From: Aurantimonadaceae bacterium
GTDB lineage: Bacteria; Pseudomonadota; Alphaproteobacteria; Rhizobiales; Rhizobiaceae
Length of the DNA stretch: 64,000 nucleotides
Direction: 5' to 3'
Assembly: GCA_947474855.1 (NCBI GenBank)
Contig: CANJKV010000001.1
Span: forward strand, 1-64,000
Shown here: positions 61,697 through 64,000 of the stretch, piece by piece
Layout: each line of letters begins with the position of its first letter
Numbering within the stretch: the stretch's first letter is position 1
Notes under the pieces: generated by a model
Databases searched by the model: none
What the model was told of the DNA's origin: nothing
The model's input: the letters and a program-made list of their open reading frames with translations, nothing else
Made by a program: the position numbers and the translations under genes

Positions 61697-62684
61697 CGAA
61701 GAGGTCGGAGAAGCGCATCTTGAGGTCGTCCTCGTCGGCGAGGAGCTTGGCGGCGTCGGTCGGAAGCACCTTCAGCGTCGCCGCATCGGGATAGCCGGCC
61801 GGCGCGGCCATGCCGGCGATGACCGGGAAATAACCCTGCGCCACCGATTGCTCCTGCGCGGCGCGACCGAGCTGCCAGTCGACGAAAGCCTTCGCGGCTT
61901 CCGGATTGTCGGTGCCGGCGAGGATCGCGACGGGCTGGGTGATCGTCGAAACGCCCTCGGCCGGGAAGACGAAGTCAACCGGCGACCCCTTCGCCTCGGC
62001 GTTCATCGCCATGTATTCGACGATGATGCCGTAGGCTTTCTCGCCGCGCGCCACGGCCTCGATCACCGTGCCATTGCCCTGGCCCGCGACCGCGCCGGCA
62101 TCGGCAAGCGCCTGGTAGTAATCCCAGCCGAACTCGGGCTGCTGCATCATCGTTCCGACATGCACCACCGCCGCTCCGGAATAGAGCGGGCTCGGCATGA
62201 TGAGCTGCGAGGCGACGGTCTCTTCCTTGAGGTCCGCCCAGGAGGTTGGCGGCGTCTGGACCTTCTGCGTGTTGTAGACGATTCCGGTGGTGATGAGCTT
62301 GGTGCCGAAGTAGGTCTTGTCCGGGTCGACCAGCGTCGCCGGAACGTCGGCGACGGGTGCCTCGGCGTAGGGCATGAGGCGCTTGTCGTTCTTCAGCTGC
62401 GTCATCGCGATCGTGTCGGCGATGAGCAGCACGTCGGCGGGCGAGTTGCCGGCGGCGAACTCGGCCTGGAGCTTGGCCATCAGCTCCGTGGTGCCGGCGC
62501 GGAAGATCTCGACGGATACGCCCGGATGATCCTTGCGGAACGCGTCCACCACAGCGGTCATCTGGTCGTTGGGCTGCGAGGTGTAGACGGTGATCGTGCC
62601 CGTCGCGGCATCCTGCGCCGCGGCGGGAGCGGCGAGCATGACGGCGGCGAGCGCGGCCATAGACGAGCGGAGACGGAAATACAT
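61689..62684 (-). CDS. ABC transporter binding protein, ferric/anion family 1 type
   Basis: 331 residues with a signal peptide ending near AAPAAAQ. TITVYTSQPNDQMTAVVDAF and FRAGTTELMAKLQAEFAAGN with PADVLLIADT are shared by ferric-iron binders and by phosphonate (PhnS-like) binders. Ferric binders carry adjacent tyrosines at a place that here reads AYGIIVEYMAMNAEAKG, with only one Tyr, so iron as ligand is doubtful. It lies 80 bp downstream of the ATPase gene. Confidence 0.85.
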   Translation of the reverse strand: MYFRLRSSMAALAAVMLAAPAAAQDAATGTITVYTSQPNDQMTAVVDAFRKDHPGVSVEIFRAGTTELMAKLQAEFAAGNSPADVLLIADTIAMTQLKNDKRLMPYAEAPVADVPATLVDPDKTYFGTKLITTGIVYNTQKVQTPPTSWADLKEETVASQLIMPSPLYSGAAVVHVGTMMQQPEFGWDYYQALADAGAVAGQGNGTVIEAVARGEKAYGIIVEYMAMNAEAKGSPVDFVFPAEGVSTITQPVAILAGTDNPEAAKAFVDWQLGRAAQEQSVAQGYFPVIAGMAAPAGYPDAATLKVLPTDAAKLLADEDDLKMRFSDLFGG

Positions 62685-62764
62685 GCGACGGCCTTCCGAA
62701 AGCGGCGGGATGCTCAGCAGCTAACGCGGCCGCATGACAGGCGGATGACGACCGGCCGGAGGCG

Positions 62765-63847
62765 TCAGCTGGCCCGCGGCAGCACCCAGCCATCCACGAC
62801 GCGCAGCCGCACCGCCGCGCCGGTCGGCAGGGGAACGGGACTGCGGACCTGCACCGCAGCCGCCTCGCCTGCCCGTCCGAGATCGACCGTCAGGAGATGA
62901 TGGCCGCCCTCGAAATGCCCATCCCGCACCGTGCCGCCGAGCAGAGGCTCGCCCGGCGAGCGGCTCCCGTCGTCGGCGAGCGCGAGGCCCTCGGGCCGAA
63001 GGCAGATCCAGCCGGGCCCGCCCGGGGCCGAGCCGGCCAGCGAGAGCACGCCCTCGGCGAGCCAAACGTCGAGCCGCGCCGGATCGTCCGCCGACGCGCC
63101 CAGCACCTCCACGGGCAGGAGCCGCCGGCTGCCGACGAAGCGCGCGACGGCCGGCGAGGCGGGACGGTGCCAGATGTCCTCCGGCGCCGCGACCTGTTGC
63201 AGACGCCCGCCGTCCAGAACCGCGACGCGGGTCGCGAGCGCCATGGCTTCGGCCTGATCGTGGGTGACGAAGACGAAGGTGGTGCGGGTCTCGGCATGGA
63301 TGCGCCGGAACTCCGCGGCCATGCTCGCGCGCAGGTTCGCGTCGAGGTTGGCGAGCGGCTCGTCGAGGAGGATGAGCCGCGGCCGCATGGCGAGGCTGCG
63401 TGCCAGCGCCACGCGCTGACGCTGGCCGCCGGAAAGTTCGTGCGGCCGCGCGCGCGCCTTGGCGGAGAGACCGACGAGATCCAGCGCTTGGCCGACCCGC
63501 GCCGTGATCTCCGATCGGTCGAGGCCGCGCCCGTGGAGGCCGAAGGACACGTTGCCCTCCACCGTCATGTGCGGCCAGAGCGCATAGGACTGGAACACCA
63601 TGCCGAGCCCGCGATCCTCGGGCTCGACGAAGACACCCTCGCCCGCCACGACCCGCTCGCCGAGCGCGATCGTGCCACGGTCCGGGCGCTCCAGCCCGGC
63701 AAGAAGGCGAAGGACGGTCGTCTTTCCGCAGCCCGACGGCCCGAGAAGCGCGAGGAAGGCGCCGTCCTCGACCTCCAGGTCCAGGTCGTCGACGGCGCGC
63801 GTTCCGCCGTAGCTCTTGCTCACCTGCCGCAGAACGATACCGACCAT
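62765..63847 (-). CDS. Ferric-type ABC transporter ATPase (FbpC-like)
   Basis: 360 residues from ATG 63847, selected because MVGIVLRQVSKSYGGTRAVD is the conserved N-terminus; the frame stays open to the window edge. Walker A GPSGCGKT, Q-loop VFQSYALWPHMTV, signature ELSGGQRQRVALARSL, Walker B LILLDEPLANLDANLR and VTHDQAEAM are intact, followed by a TOBE domain (ICLRPEGLALADDG). It is the first gene of this importer operon. The final 153 bp of the window (63848-64000) show no gene on which I would rely. Confidence 0.92.
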   Translation of the reverse strand: MVGIVLRQVSKSYGGTRAVDDLDLEVEDGAFLALLGPSGCGKTTVLRLLAGLERPDRGTIALGERVVAGEGVFVEPEDRGLGMVFQSYALWPHMTVEGNVSFGLHGRGLDRSEITARVGQALDLVGLSAKARARPHELSGGQRQRVALARSLAMRPRLILLDEPLANLDANLRASMAAEFRRIHAETRTTFVFVTHDQAEAMALATRVAVLDGGRLQQVAAPEDIWHRPASPAVARFVGSRRLLPVEVLGASADDPARLDVWLAEGVLSLAGSAPGGPGWICLRPEGLALADDGSRSPGEPLLGGTVRDGHFEGGHHLLTVDLGRAGEAAAVQVRSPVPLPTGAAVRLRVVDGWVLPRAS

Positions 63848-64000
63848 GCGCGCCGTCAAATTGCCACCCGAAGTCCGGCCACTTAGCTCCCGCATGCGAC
63901 GGCGCTGTGACAAGCGGGGCCGAATGAGCTCAACGGCAGCCATAGAGCCTGTCATGGACCATGGATAGGTGTTGTGTCGGGTGAGCGAGGTCATCCGGGG

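Overview
The window is about 68% GC by eye and reads as accessory, catabolic DNA from an alphaproteobacterium, most likely a Hyphomicrobiales (rhizobia-like) soil or plant-associated organism. The reasons are a mocDEF-like three-component oxygenase, a DUF1045-phnM-phnN phosphonate tail, many ABC, TRAP and TTT solute-binding systems with LacI, GntR, LysR and SorC regulators, and a small acidic protein ending in a DSFPTSDP motif. The genus cannot be fixed from this. I saw no rRNA, tRNA, CRISPR array, transposase, integrase or replication gene.

Layout. 1-5.9 kb: a phospholipid-methyltransferase-like gene, a frameshifted MocR-type regulator, and a polar amino acid ABC operon (binding protein, two permeases, ATPase) next to a GntR/FCD regulator. 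6.1-10 kb: ferredoxin reductase, Rieske ferredoxin and membrane di-iron oxygenase (mocFED-like), divergent from a LacI regulator with a good sigma-70 promoter. 10.1-17.1 kb: an AraC remnant, then SDR, split transketolase and TRAP transporter in one minus-strand operon, with a divergent LysR gene. 17.2-17.9 kb: a graveyard of ABC-ATPase and amidohydrolase pieces. 18-22.4 kb: accessory ClpP, ArsR-SRPBCC pair, DUF4239 membrane protein, MliC-type lysozyme inhibitor, flavin monooxygenase. 22.5-25.1 kb: phnE tail, DUF1045, phnM, phnN. 25.2-33.1 kb: a ribose-type ABC transporter divergent from mtnK-mtnA-class II aldolase-SorC regulator, which is the gene set of the DHAP shunt for 5'-deoxyadenosine/methylthioadenosine-derived sugars. 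33.3-34.2 kb: a LysR pseudogene fused to an AAA+ remnant. 34.3-36.3 kb: two L,D-transpeptidase-family lipoproteins.

36.6-53.7 kb: a large LacI-centred locus. On the minus strand it holds a CoA-transferase, an enoyl-CoA hydratase, an aldehyde dehydrogenase, a complete sugar-type ABC importer, two GMC oxidoreductases and a Gfo/Idh/MocA dehydrogenase. On the plus strand lie the LacI gene, a large succinate-dehydrogenase-like flavoprotein and a UPF0303 protein. Two near-identical 14-bp palindromes in the divergent intergenic region look like LacI operators. The gene content suggests uptake of a polyol- or glycoside-like compound, oxidation of alcohol to aldehyde to acid, CoA activation and hydration; no described pathway with this exact set comes to mind. 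53.9-58.4 kb: LysR, kdgD, gudD and an orphan TctC-type binding protein (D-glucarate catabolism). 58.5-59.6 kb: TetR/RidA-like pair with tandem operators. 59.7-63.9 kb: the small DSFPTSDP protein and a ferric-type ABC transporter (ATPase, binding protein, fused permease).

Two recurrent patterns stand out. Several regulator or enzyme relics are broken by single-base indels, two of them within or beside homopolymer runs (about 805, 1775, 10312, 17680), and one by a lone TAG (33960); all the transport and metabolic operons look intact. Strong stem-loops lie directly beside binding-protein genes in three operons, fitting the usual excess of binding protein over permease.
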